Part shown: positions 18,825-26,074 of the stretch, piece by piece
Layout of the letters: every line of letters begins with the position of its first letter
How positions within the stretch are numbered: position 1 is the first letter of the stretch
Source of the DNA: Brevundimonas pondensis
GTDB taxonomy: Bacteria > Pseudomonadota > Alphaproteobacteria > Caulobacterales > Caulobacteraceae
NCBI RefSeq assembly: GCF_017487345.1
Contig: NZ_CP062006.1
Location: 2,424,001 to 2,488,000 of the forward strand
Direction: 5' to 3'
DNA length: 64,000 nt
The notes under the pieces: model-generated
Database searches by the model: none
Seen by the model: only the letters and a program-made list of their open reading frames with translations
What the model was told of the DNA's origin: nothing
Position numbers and translations under genes: made by a program

Positions 18825-19642
18825 ACCTGCGGGATAGCCTGGCTCAGCCGGCCGCCGACGCGGATGGCCTCGACGCGCTTGGCCAGACCCGTGCGGTCGT
18901 CGGTCTCGACGAAAACGCCGCAGATGGTGGCCGGGCCGCTGGCGGGGGTGTAGCGCCCGCCGGAAAGCCGCGTGGTGAAGCGGCGCAGCGGCTCTTCCTT
19001 GTCGTTGCCGATGACCGAGTCATAGTCGCAGCAGCCGCCCGCGTCGGTCTGATAGGCCGTGCCGTGGGGCAGGATCTGCGCGTCAGCGGTCGGGACGTGG
19101 GTGTGGGTGCCGACCACCAGACTGGCGCGGCCGTCGCAGAAGTGGCCCATGCCCATCTTCTCGCTGGTCGCCTCGGCGTGCATGTCAACGATGACGGCGT
19201 CGGCGACCACGCCCAGCGGCGCGGCCTCCAGCTCGCGCTCCACGGCGCTGAAGGGGTCGTCCATCGGGTCCATGTGGACGCGACCCAGCACATTGATGAC
19301 CAGCACCCGGCGGCCGTCCTCGGTGACGAAGACGTCGGCGCCCCGGCCCGGCGCATCCATCAGGCGCGGATAGTTGGCCGGACGGATCAGACGCGGCTCG
19401 CGCACGATATAGGTCAGGGCCTCGCGCTGGTCCCAGCTGTGGTTGCCCAGGGTCAGGACGTCGGCCCCGGCGGCGAAGATCTCGCGCGCGGTGTTCTCGG
19501 TGATGCCGAAGCCGCCCGCGGCGTTCTCGGCGTTGACCACCACGAAGTCGAGCTTGAGGTCGCGCCTCAAGCCCGGAAGATGATCCGTCAAGCCATCGCG
19601 CCCGGACTTGCCGACCACGTCACCGAAAAATGCCAGTCTCAT
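18821..19642 (-). CDS. YmdB-type metallophosphoesterase (TIGR00282)
   Basis: 273 residues, typical. Metal-binding motifs are spread through the chain: F-F-G-D-V-V-G at the start, V-V-N-A-E-N-A-A-G-G-F-G (about 36-47), L-G-N-H-S-W-D (about 66-72), D-M-H-A-E-A-T-S-E-K (about 150-159), and V-G-T-H-T-H-V-P-T-A-D (about 177-187). YmdB of Bacillus has 2',3'-cyclic-nucleotide phosphodiesterase activity and affects biofilm choice; the role in alphaproteobacteria is not settled. It follows the cyclo-ligase gene with a four-base overlap, so it belongs to the operon behind the 6S RNA. Confidence 0.92.
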   Translation of the reverse strand: MRLAFFGDVVGKSGRDGLTDHLPGLRRDLKLDFVVVNAENAAGGFGITENTAREIFAAGADVLTLGNHSWDQREALTYIVREPRLIRPANYPRLMDAPGRGADVFVTEDGRRVLVINVLGRVHMDPMDDPFSAVERELEAAPLGVVADAVIVDMHAEATSEKMGMGHFCDGRASLVVGTHTHVPTADAQILPHGTAYQTDAGGCCDYDSVIGNDKEEPLRRFTTRLSGGRYTPASGPATICGVFVETDDRTGLAKRVEAIRVGGRLSQAIPQV

Positions 19643-20184
19643 TGGACGGCTCTATAGCCCTTCTCGGTCAAAACGCCATGCAGACGCATGTCATGAGGCT
19701 CCAGCGCCAGCCGCTCGACCTCTTGCCCTGCGTAGGCGAAGCCGACGCGCACGGCGCCGGGCAGGACCGCAAAGGTCCGGTCGTAATAGCCCCCGCCCTG
19801 CCCCAACCGCCCGCCGTGGGCGTCGAAGGCCAGCAGCGGCGTCAGGATCAGGTCGGGCGTCACGGCCTCCGCCAGCGGCAGGGGCGCGGGACAGCCGGCA
19901 GCGTCCAGCTCCAGCGGCTCGCCCGGCGCCCAGGCGCGAAAGATCATGGCCGCGTCGCGCTCGATCACCACCGGCAGGCAGAGGCGACGTCCCGCCTGAT
20001 GCAGGGCGACGGCCAGCGCGTCCGTGTCCAGCTCCGAGCCCATGGCGCGATAGAGAGCGACGGCGTCGCCTGTCGGCAGGGCCCCGGCGTGCCCAGCGGC
20101 GCGCTCGGCGGCCTCGTTATCGACCTCGGCCAGCCGCTTGCGCAGGGCGCGCATGGAAGCGCGGAGTTCGTGTTTGGAGGTCAT
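19639..20184 (-). CDS. 5-formyltetrahydrofolate cyclo-ligase
   Basis: 181 residues. Converts 5-formyl-THF with ATP to 5,10-methenyl-THF, feeding one-carbon units to purine and other synthesis. K-H-E-L-R-A-S-M-R-A-L-R-K-R near the N-terminus is the phosphate-binding segment. L-T-P-L-L-A-F-D-A-H-G-G-R-L-G-Q-G-G-G-Y-Y-D-R is the family signature (about residues 118-140), with the Gly-rich ATP loop. The gene is commonly placed next to 6S RNA in proteobacteria, as here, and ends in a four-base overlap with the YmdB gene. Confidence 0.94.
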   Translation of the reverse strand: MTSKHELRASMRALRKRLAEVDNEAAERAAGHAGALPTGDAVALYRAMGSELDTDALAVALHQAGRRLCLPVVIERDAAMIFRAWAPGEPLELDAAGCPAPLPLAEAVTPDLILTPLLAFDAHGGRLGQGGGYYDRTFAVLPGAVRVGFAYAGQEVERLALEPHDMRLHGVLTEKGYRAVQ

Positions 20185-20198
20185 GGACCCTGCCTTCC

Positions 20199-20309
20199 GC
20201 CGTCATCCTCGGGCTTGACCCGAGGATCGAGCCGACCAGCACGCTAAAGGCCGGACAGGTTGAGCGCGTCGCGCAACCCGATCCTCGGGTCAAGCCCGAG
20301 GATGACGGC
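20199..20309. repeat. Long inverted repeat of an alphaproteobacterial REP element
   Basis: Two perfect 31-base arms (20199-20229 and 20279-20309) with a 49-base spacer. Each arm is itself a hairpin: CCTCGGG-CTTGA-CCCGAGG. The core is a palindrome I know from many Caulobacterales and sphingomonad intergenic regions. It lies between the 6S RNA gene and the start of the cyclo-ligase gene and would form a very stable structure in a joint transcript. Confidence 0.85.
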
Positions 20310-20398
20310 AAATGGATTGAGCAGGAGAACGATAGCGCAAAATGCGCTCAAGCCGCGAGCGACCGCGTCGCAAGCATAGCGCACAAAAATGAGAGGGT

Positions 20399-20567
20399 GG
20401 CGGCGCCGCGTGAACCGTGAAGACGGTTTAAATCCTCTCGACCTGGGTAGCCAGGTGGGCTCCATATGCCCAGGCCCTCGAGCCCGGACAGGGACAGATC
20501 CCTATGAGTGAATTAAGGTCAGAAGGATATGTTGTCTTCGACGTGAGCCGCAGCAGGACCCGCCGCC
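20399..20567 (-). ncRNA. ssrS: 6S RNA
   Basis: Assigned from position (between zapA and 5-formyl-THF cyclo-ligase, its usual place) and from structure. The ends pair as GGCGGCG (20567-20561) with CGCCGCC (20405-20399). Further in, GAAGAC pairs with GTCTTC. A large open region follows, whose 3' strand reads AGGATTTAAACC. The apex is closed by CTCGA / TCGAG and CCTGGG / CCCAGG. In E. coli 6S the apical stem is likewise followed by a CCTTAAAAC-like strand of the central bubble. About 169 nt fits. 6S RNA mimics an open promoter and holds sigma-70 RNA polymerase in stationary phase. Ends are approximate. Confidence 0.78.
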
Positions 20568-20571
20568 GGAC

Positions 20572-20600
20572 AAGATAGGCGGTCCGGGGCGTTTCAACAA
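20572..20600 (-). promoter_or_regulatory. Promoter of 6S RNA
   Basis: TTGTTG (20600-20595), 17-base spacer, TATCTT (20577-20572) on the minus strand; the -10 box ends 5 bases before the first paired base of the proposed 6S RNA. Confidence 0.6.
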
Positions 20601-20613
20601 TGGCGAACGCTCA

Positions 20614-20758
20614 CTCTTTCCTCCCCACTCGTGGGGGAGGGGGACCGCGCAGCGGTGGAGGGGCGGCACGGACGGCAGACGTGGAGTCGCCCCCTCCGTC
20701 TCGTCGGCTACGCCGCCGATCCACCTCCCCATTCGCTTCGCGAACAGGGAGGAAAGAG
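20614..20758 (+). repeat. REP-like intergenic palindromic element, copy 2
   Basis: Begins CTCTTTCCTCCCC, with the inner hairpin CCTCCCCAC-TCG-TGGGGGAGG, then GGGGACCGCGCAGCGG, later GCCCCCTCCGTC, and ends GGGAGGAAAGAG, so its ends are inverted copies of each other. Same block order as 6591-6705. It fills the gap between the zapA stop and the 6S promoter. Confidence 0.75.
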
Positions 20759-20760
20759 GC

Positions 20761-21099
20761 TTAAATCGTCTGGCAGATCTTCTCGATGCGGGCGGCCACC
20801 GCGTTCAGGGCCTCGGCCACGCCGTCGCCAGGCGGGGGCGGCGGGGCCTTTTTCGGACCGTCCTCGACCACCGGGCCCTGCCCGTTCTCCAGGCGCTGTC
20901 GCGCCTCATGCAGTTCGTCGGCCAGCATCAGCGAGGCCATCAGGAACAGGCGCAGGTCGCCTACATGGCCCACGTCTCCGGCGATCTGGCGTACATGGGT
21001 GTCGAACTGGCGAGCCAGGATAGCGACGCGCTCTTCCTGACCGTCGGCGCAACCGACGGCGTAGGAGCGGCCATTGACCTCGACTGTAACGGTCGCCAT
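20761..21099 (-). CDS. zapA: Cell division protein ZapA
   Basis: 112 residues. Binds and bundles FtsZ at the division ring. The N-terminal globular part reads [22 protein letters not shown], typical of ZapA, followed by a helix with [10 protein letters not shown] and a C-terminal coiled-coil helix for tetramer formation. Residues 75-95 are a Pro-rich insert. The start shares a base with the stop of the preceding coiled-coil gene (TGATG). The pair is divergent from tkt and leads into the 6S RNA, a stable order in alphaproteobacteria. Confidence 0.93.
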   Translation of the reverse strand: MATVTVEVNGRSYAVGCADGQEERVAILARQFDTHVRQIAGDVGHVGDLRLFLMASLMLADELHEARQRLENGQGPVVEDGPKKAPPPPPGDGVAEALNAVAARIEKICQTI

Positions 21100-21356
21100 C
21101 AGCGCCCCTCCTGCTCGGCCAGAACCTCGCGCACGGCCTCGGCCGCGCGGCCCAGGGCCTCGGCGGCGTCGCGACCGGCGGCTTCCAGTTCGGCGATGCG
21201 CACCAGGTCGGCGGTGTTCGACGGGCGCGGCGCGAACAGGTCATCGTCGGTGATGGCGGGGGCGGTGGCCGGACGCGCCTTCAGCTCCAGCACCCTGCGT
21301 TCCAGCAGGGCCAGGGCCTTGTCGATGCGTGTCTTTGCGGCCGTAACGGCGTCCAT
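21099..21356 (-). CDS. DUF4164-like small coiled-coil protein
   Basis: 85 residues, cytosolic. N-terminal helix (T-A-A-K-T-R-I-D-K-A-L-A-L-L-E-R-R-V-L-E) and C-terminal Ala/Glu helix (A-A-E-A-V-R-E-V-L-A-E-Q-E-G) with a Pro-rich link. Position directly before zapA matches the DUF4164 family of alphaproteobacteria; a division role is suspected from context only. Start ATG 21356 is preceded by AAAGGA. Confidence 0.75.
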   Translation of the reverse strand: MDAVTAAKTRIDKALALLERRVLELKARPATAPAITDDDLFAPRPSNTADLVRIAELEAAGRDAAEALGRAAEAVREVLAEQEGR

Positions 21357-21455
21357 TGGGGTCCTTTCGTCCAGATTCCGTATAGAACCTGTGCGCGCGT
21401 CGGGGTAAAGGCGGCGCGCCCCCGCTTTATCCTGTTCCTGAGGAAAGGTCTCGCC

Positions 21456-23450
21456 GTGACCGACGCCCAAGCTGCATTCGCCAAACCTTCGCCCAAGCAG
21501 ATGGCCGACGCCATTCGCGTCCTCGCCATGGACGGCGTCGAAAAGGCCAAGAGCGGCCACCCCGGCATGCCCATGGGCATGGCCGACGTCGCTACCGTCC
21601 TCTACTCGAAATTCCTGAAGTTCGACGCCAGCCGCCCCGACTGGGCCGATCGCGACCGCTTCATCCTGTCGGCCGGCCACGGCTCGATGCTGATTTACGC
21701 CCTGCTGCACCTGACCGGCTACAAGGAAGCCACCAAGGAACAGCTGGAAAACTTCCGCCAGTGGGGCTCCAGGACCGCCGGTCACCCGGAGTATGGTCAC
21801 CTGGCCGGCGTCGAGACCACCACCGGCCCCCTGGGTCAGGGTCTGGCCACCTCGGTCGGTTTCGCCCTGGCTGAGCGCCATCTGGCCGCCCGCTTCGGCA
21901 AGGATCTGGTGGATCACCGCACCTGGGTCGTCGCCGGCGACGGCTGCCTGATGGAAGGCGTGTCGCAGGAGGCCATTGCACTTGCCGGCCGCCTGAAGCT
22001 GAACAAGCTTTGCGTCCTGTGGGACGACAATGAGATCACCATCGACGGCAAGGTCTCGCTGTCGGACGCCACCGACCAGCTGGCCCGCTTCAAGGCCTCG
22101 GGCTGGGCGGTCAAGGCCATTGACGGCCACGACCACAAGCAGATCCAGAAGGCCCTGGCCTGGGCGACCAAGCAGTCCAAGCCGACGTTGATCGCCTGCA
22201 AGACCAAGATCGGCAAGGGCGCCGCCACCATGGAAGGCAGCCACAAGACCCACGGCGCCGCCCTGGGCGCGACCGAGATCGCCGCCACGCGCACGGCCCT
22301 GCACTGGCCCTTCGCCCCGTTCGAAATGCCGGAAGGCATCCAGAAGGCCTGGGCCAAGGTCGGCAAACAGGGCGCCAAGACCCGCAAGGCCTGGGAAGCC
22401 CGCCTGCTGAACCACGCCCAGCGCGACGACTTCACCCGCGCCATGGCCGGCGACCTGCCCACCGGCGCCTTCGAGGCGCTGGACGCCAAGCTGAAGCAAC
22501 TGGTCGCCGACAAGCCTGCGCTGGCCACCCGCCAGTCCTCGGGCGAGGCTCTGGAGACGGTGTTCAACGCCATCCCCGAGATGATCGGCGGCTCGGCCGA
22601 CCTGACCGGCTCGAACAACACCTTCGTCAAGGACACCCAGATCCTCGACGCCCCTGACTACGCCGGCCGTTACCTGAACTACGGCATTCGCGAGTTCGGC
22701 ATGGCCGCGGCGATGAACGGCCTGGCCCTGCACGGCGGGGTCATCCCCTACGGCGGCACCTTCATGGCGTTCGCGGACTACAGCCGTCCGGCCATCCGCC
22801 TGGGCGCCCTGATGGGCGTGCGCGCGATCCACGTCCTGACCCACGACTCCATCGGTCTGGGCGAAGACGGCCCGACCCACCAGCCGGTCGAGCACCTGGC
22901 TGCGCTTCGCGCCATTCCCAACCTGATGGTCTTCCGCCCTGCGGACACCGTCGAGGCGCTGGAGTGCTGGCAGGTCGCCCTGCAGCACAAGAAGACGCCG
23001 TCGGGCATGTGCCTGTCGCGTCAGAAGACCCCGGCGGTCCGCCTGACCGACGCCGGCGAGAACCTGTCGCGCAAGGGCGCCTATGAGCTGAAGGCCGCCA
23101 ACGGCGTGGCGAAAGTCACCCTGTTCGGCACCGGTACCGAAGTCGCCCTGGCGCTGAAGGCCGCCGAGACCCTGGAGGCCGAAGGCGTGCCGACCCGCGT
23201 GGTCTCGGTCCCCTGCTTCGAACTGTTCGAGCAGCAGCCCAAGGCCTATCAGGACGCCGTCATCGGCCGCGGCACCGTCCGCGTCGCCGTGGAAGCCGCG
23301 ATCAAGCAGGGCTGGGAACGCTTCATCGGCGAGGACGGCGGCTTTGTCGGCATGACCGGCTTCGGCGCCTCGGCCCCGGCCGAAGTCCTCTACCGCGAGT
23401 TCGGCATCACCGCCGAGGCCGTGGTCGAAGCCGCCAAGGCCCGGCTCTAA
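21456..23450 (+). CDS. tkt: Transketolase
   Basis: 664 residues, complete. A TPP enzyme that moves two-carbon units between sugar phosphates in the pentose phosphate pathway. N-terminal G-H-P-G-M-P-M-G-M-A near residue 35 and G-H-G-S-M-L-I-Y-A-L; cofactor motif V-A-G-D-G-C-L-M-E-G-V-S-Q-E (about 157-170); then the Pyr domain (about 355-525) with R-Y-L-N-Y-G-I-R-E-F-G-M, where the Glu activates TPP, and the H-D-S-I-G-L-G-E-D-G-P-T-H-Q-P-V-E loop. Start is GTG 21456 with AGGAAAGG upstream. Divergent from zapA. Confidence 0.97.
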   Translation: MTDAQAAFAKPSPKQMADAIRVLAMDGVEKAKSGHPGMPMGMADVATVLYSKFLKFDASRPDWADRDRFILSAGHGSMLIYALLHLTGYKEATKEQLENFRQWGSRTAGHPEYGHLAGVETTTGPLGQGLATSVGFALAERHLAARFGKDLVDHRTWVVAGDGCLMEGVSQEAIALAGRLKLNKLCVLWDDNEITIDGKVSLSDATDQLARFKASGWAVKAIDGHDHKQIQKALAWATKQSKPTLIACKTKIGKGAATMEGSHKTHGAALGATEIAATRTALHWPFAPFEMPEGIQKAWAKVGKQGAKTRKAWEARLLNHAQRDDFTRAMAGDLPTGAFEALDAKLKQLVADKPALATRQSSGEALETVFNAIPEMIGGSADLTGSNNTFVKDTQILDAPDYAGRYLNYGIREFGMAAAMNGLALHGGVIPYGGTFMAFADYSRPAIRLGALMGVRAIHVLTHDSIGLGEDGPTHQPVEHLAALRAIPNLMVFRPADTVEALECWQVALQHKKTPSGMCLSRQKTPAVRLTDAGENLSRKGAYELKAANGVAKVTLFGTGTEVALALKAAETLEAEGVPTRVVSVPCFELFEQQPKAYQDAVIGRGTVRVAVEAAIKQGWERFIGEDGGFVGMTGFGASAPAEVLYREFGITAEAVVEAAKARL

Positions 23451-23455
23451 GCCTG

Positions 23456-24313
23456 ATGCGCCGCCTCGCCCTCGTCCTCAGCTTCGGCTTGTCGATGGCG
23501 GGCGGCGCAACCGCCTTCGCCGAGACGGTCGAAGTCGCCCCCGTGGTCGAGACGCCCGTCGTCATCGGCCGCTCCTACGCCCTGCCCTCAGCCGTCATGA
23601 ACCAGACGCGCGAGATCAACGTTTGGCTGCCGCCCGGCTATGACAAAGGCAGCCAAACCTATCCCGTCCTCTATGTCCTCGACGGCGGTCAGGATCAGGA
23701 CTTCCACCACATCTCGGGCATCGCCCAGCTAGGCACCATCGTCGGCACGACCCGCGACGTCATCGTCGTGGGGATCGCCTCGGTCGACCGCCGCAATGAG
23801 CTGGCCCTGCCGACCGAGAACGCCGAATTGATCGCCCGTTACCCGACGCAGGGACAGTCCGAACGCTTCCGCCGCTTCGTCTCCGACGAGGTCATGCCCT
23901 TCATCGAGGGCCGCTTCCGCACCAGCGGCGAGACGGCCCTGATGGGCGAGTCCCTGGCCGGGCTGTTCGTGGTTGAGACCTTCCTGAAAGAGCCGCAGAT
24001 GTTCGACGCCTATGTCGCCGTCAGCCCCAGCCTGTGGTGGGACGGCGGCAAGCTGGCGCGGCAGTCGGGGGCGCATCTGCGCGACCACTCCAATGACCCG
24101 CACACCCTGATCCTGACGCTCGGCGACGAGGGCGAGGAGATGCAGGCGCCGATGGACGTACTGACCGCCAACCTGCGCGACCACGCCCTGCCCGGCGTCA
24201 AATGGGACTTCACCCCGCGCCCAAGCGAGACCCACGCCAGCATCTATCACGGCGCCGCCCTGGACGCCTTCCGCCGCTTCTATGCGGTGCCGGCGCCCGA
24301 GACCACCCCATGA
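23456..24313 (+). CDS. Secreted esterase, alpha/beta hydrolase (PF00756 type)
   Basis: 285 residues. Signal peptide about 1-22 (ends G-A-T-A-F-A-E). The hydrolase domain resembles the siderophore/enterochelin esterase and IroE group: V-W-L-P-P-G-Y, P-V-L-Y-V-L-D-G-G-Q-D, then the nucleophile elbow M-G-E-S-L-A-G-L (Ser near residue 164) and H-A-S-I-Y-H-G near 260 for the His. Acts in the periplasm; substrate unknown. Five bases separate it from tkt, and it overlaps the next gene by four bases. Confidence 0.85.
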   Translation: MRRLALVLSFGLSMAGGATAFAETVEVAPVVETPVVIGRSYALPSAVMNQTREINVWLPPGYDKGSQTYPVLYVLDGGQDQDFHHISGIAQLGTIVGTTRDVIVVGIASVDRRNELALPTENAELIARYPTQGQSERFRRFVSDEVMPFIEGRFRTSGETALMGESLAGLFVVETFLKEPQMFDAYVAVSPSLWWDGGKLARQSGAHLRDHSNDPHTLILTLGDEGEEMQAPMDVLTANLRDHALPGVKWDFTPRPSETHASIYHGAALDAFRRFYAVPAPETTP

Positions 24314-24702
24314 GCCATCTCGGCGCCGTCAGCCTGCTGGTCCGCGACTATGACGAGGCCATCGCCTTCTACGTCGGCAAGCTGGGTTTCGACCTCAGCG
24401 AAGACACCGACATGGGCGGCGGCAAACGCTGGGTGCGGGTCACGCCCAAAGGCGGCCAGACCTCCCTGCTGCTGGCCCGCGCCGCGACGCCGGAACAACT
24501 GGCCCGTATCGGCGATCAGGCCGGCGGCCGCGTCTGGCTGTTCCTCTATACCGACGACTTGATGCGTGATCACGCCGCCTGGCTGGAGGCCGGCGTCGTC
24601 TTCCGCGAAACGCCCCGTCACGAAGCCTATGGCAAGGTGGTGGTCTTCGAAGACCTCTACGGCAACGCCTGGGACCTGATCGAACCCGCTACCGGAGTCT
24701 GA
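24310..24702 (+). CDS. Glyoxalase/bleomycin-resistance (VOC) family protein
   Basis: 130-residue single VOC domain. Begins H-L-G-A-V-S-L-L-V-R-D-Y-D-E-A-I-A-F-Y and ends K-V-V-V-F-E-D-L-Y-G-N-A-W-D-L-I-E. The His near the start and the late Glu are the usual metal ligands; whether metal binds cannot be told. Possible roles are lactoylglutathione lyase-like, dioxygenase or binding protein. The start is the ATG overlapping the esterase stop (ATGA); a longer in-frame extension upstream overlaps the esterase gene and is unlikely. Confidence 0.85.
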   Translation: MSHLGAVSLLVRDYDEAIAFYVGKLGFDLSEDTDMGGGKRWVRVTPKGGQTSLLLARAATPEQLARIGDQAGGRVWLFLYTDDLMRDHAAWLEAGVVFRETPRHEAYGKVVVFEDLYGNAWDLIEPATGV

Positions 24703-24705
24703 GCC

Positions 24706-25899
24706 ATGAAGATCGGCACGCCGCTTACCGACCACGCCACCCGCGTCATGCTGCTCGGCTCGGGCGAACTGGGCAAGGAGGTGGCTGTCGAGCTGCAGCG
24801 TCTGGGCGCCGAGGTGATCGCGGTCGACCGCTATCCCAACGCCCCGGCCATGCAGGTGGCCCACCGCAGCCACGTCATCCCCATGACAGATCCTCAGGTG
24901 CTGAACGGGATCATCATGGCCGAGGCCCCGCACATCATCGTGCCGGAAATCGAGGCCATCGCCACCGACGCCCTGGCGGCCATCGAGGCGGCGGGCCTGG
25001 CCCGCGTCATCCCCACCGCCCGCGCCACCCAACTGACCATGAACCGCGAGGGCATCCGCCGTCTGGCCGCCGAGACCTTGAGCCTGCCGACCAGCCCCTA
25101 CGCCTTTGCCGGATCGGCCGAAGAACTGGCGGCGGGGGCCGAGGCCGTCGGCTTCCCCTGCTTCGTCAAGCCGGTGATGTCGTCGTCGGGCAAGGGCCAG
25201 TCCTATGTCGAGAGCGCGGCCGCCGTCGCCGAGGCTTGGACCTATGCCGAGGCCTCGGGCCGGGTCGCGGGGGGCCGGGTCATCGTCGAGGGCAAGATCG
25301 ACTTCGACTATGAGATCACCCTGCTGACCGTGCGGTCGTTGCGCGACGGCGCCGTCCGCACCGACTTCTGCGCCCCCATCGGCCATCGCCAGCAGAAGGG
25401 CGACTACGTCGAGAGCTGGCAGCCGCAGATCATGAGCGAGGCCGCACTGAAGGCGGCGCAAGACATCGCGGGCAAGGTGACGGAGGCACTGGGCGGCCTC
25501 GGCGTCTTCGGCGTCGAGCTGTTCGTCACCGGCGATCAGGTCTGGTTCTCGGAGGTTTCGCCGCGTCCGCACGATACGGGTTTAGTGACGCTGGCCACCC
25601 AGACCATGAGCGAGTTCGCCCTGCACGCCCGCGCCATCCTCGGCCTGCCGGTGGACGTGTCCTTGCGCGAGCCGGGCGCCAGCGCCGTCATCTACGGTGG
25701 CCTGGAGGCCGAGGGCGTGGTGTTCGAAGGCGTGGCCGAGGCCCTGTCGGTGCCGACCGCCGACCTGCGTCTGTTCGGCAAGCCCGAGGCCTTCGAGCGT
25801 CGCCGCATGGGTGTGGCCCTGGCCCGCGGCGCCGACACGGATCAGGCCCGCCAGCGCGCGACCGAGGCGGCGGGCAGGGTTCGGGTCATCAGGCCCTGA
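24706..25899 (+). CDS. purT: Formate-dependent GAR transformylase
   Basis: 397 residues, ATP-grasp enzyme. Makes formyl-GAR from GAR, formate and ATP, the folate-free alternative to PurN. N-terminal Rossmann-like part has [11 protein letters not shown] (residues 15-25) and [20 protein letters not shown] (about 160-166) is the ATP lid; V-S-P-R-P-H-D-T-G (about 285-293) binds ATP and metal. It gives the cell step 3 of purine synthesis and sits between tkt and cstA, apart from the other pur genes. Confidence 0.96.
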   Translation: MKIGTPLTDHATRVMLLGSGELGKEVAVELQRLGAEVIAVDRYPNAPAMQVAHRSHVIPMTDPQVLNGIIMAEAPHIIVPEIEAIATDALAAIEAAGLARVIPTARATQLTMNREGIRRLAAETLSLPTSPYAFAGSAEELAAGAEAVGFPCFVKPVMSSSGKGQSYVESAAAVAEAWTYAEASGRVAGGRVIVEGKIDFDYEITLLTVRSLRDGAVRTDFCAPIGHRQQKGDYVESWQPQIMSEAALKAAQDIAGKVTEALGGLGVFGVELFVTGDQVWFSEVSPRPHDTGLVTLATQTMSEFALHARAILGLPVDVSLREPGASAVIYGGLEAEGVVFEGVAEALSVPTADLRLFGKPEAFERRRMGVALARGADTDQARQRATEAAGRVRVIRP

Positions 25900-25904
25900 T
25901 GCCT

Positions 25905-25933
25905 CTTTCCTCCCCATGAAATGGGGAGGAAAG
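25905..25933. repeat. Short palindrome of the REP-like family
   Basis: CTTTCCTCCCCA-TGAAA-TGGGGAGGAAAG, a perfect 12-bp stem just after purT. It equals the terminal hairpin of the longer copies at 6591-6705 and 20614-20758 and may also end purT transcription. Confidence 0.8.
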
Positions 25934-26074
25934 CAGCGCCTGCGCCGCCGCAAAGCTTGCCCTGATTGTAAATAAAGCGGCTAACCTTCGACTTTAGTCG
26001 GTTGGCGCCCGGGCCCTAATGGGTCCAGAAATGACGAAAGGTCGCACCAAGTCGGCCCGGAGGACCGTTTCGCC

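Noticed and set aside
21357..22988. Upstream extension of the DUF4164-like frame to 629 codons
   Set aside because: Runs antisense through tkt; the ATG at 21356 has a ribosome-binding site and the product size fits the family.
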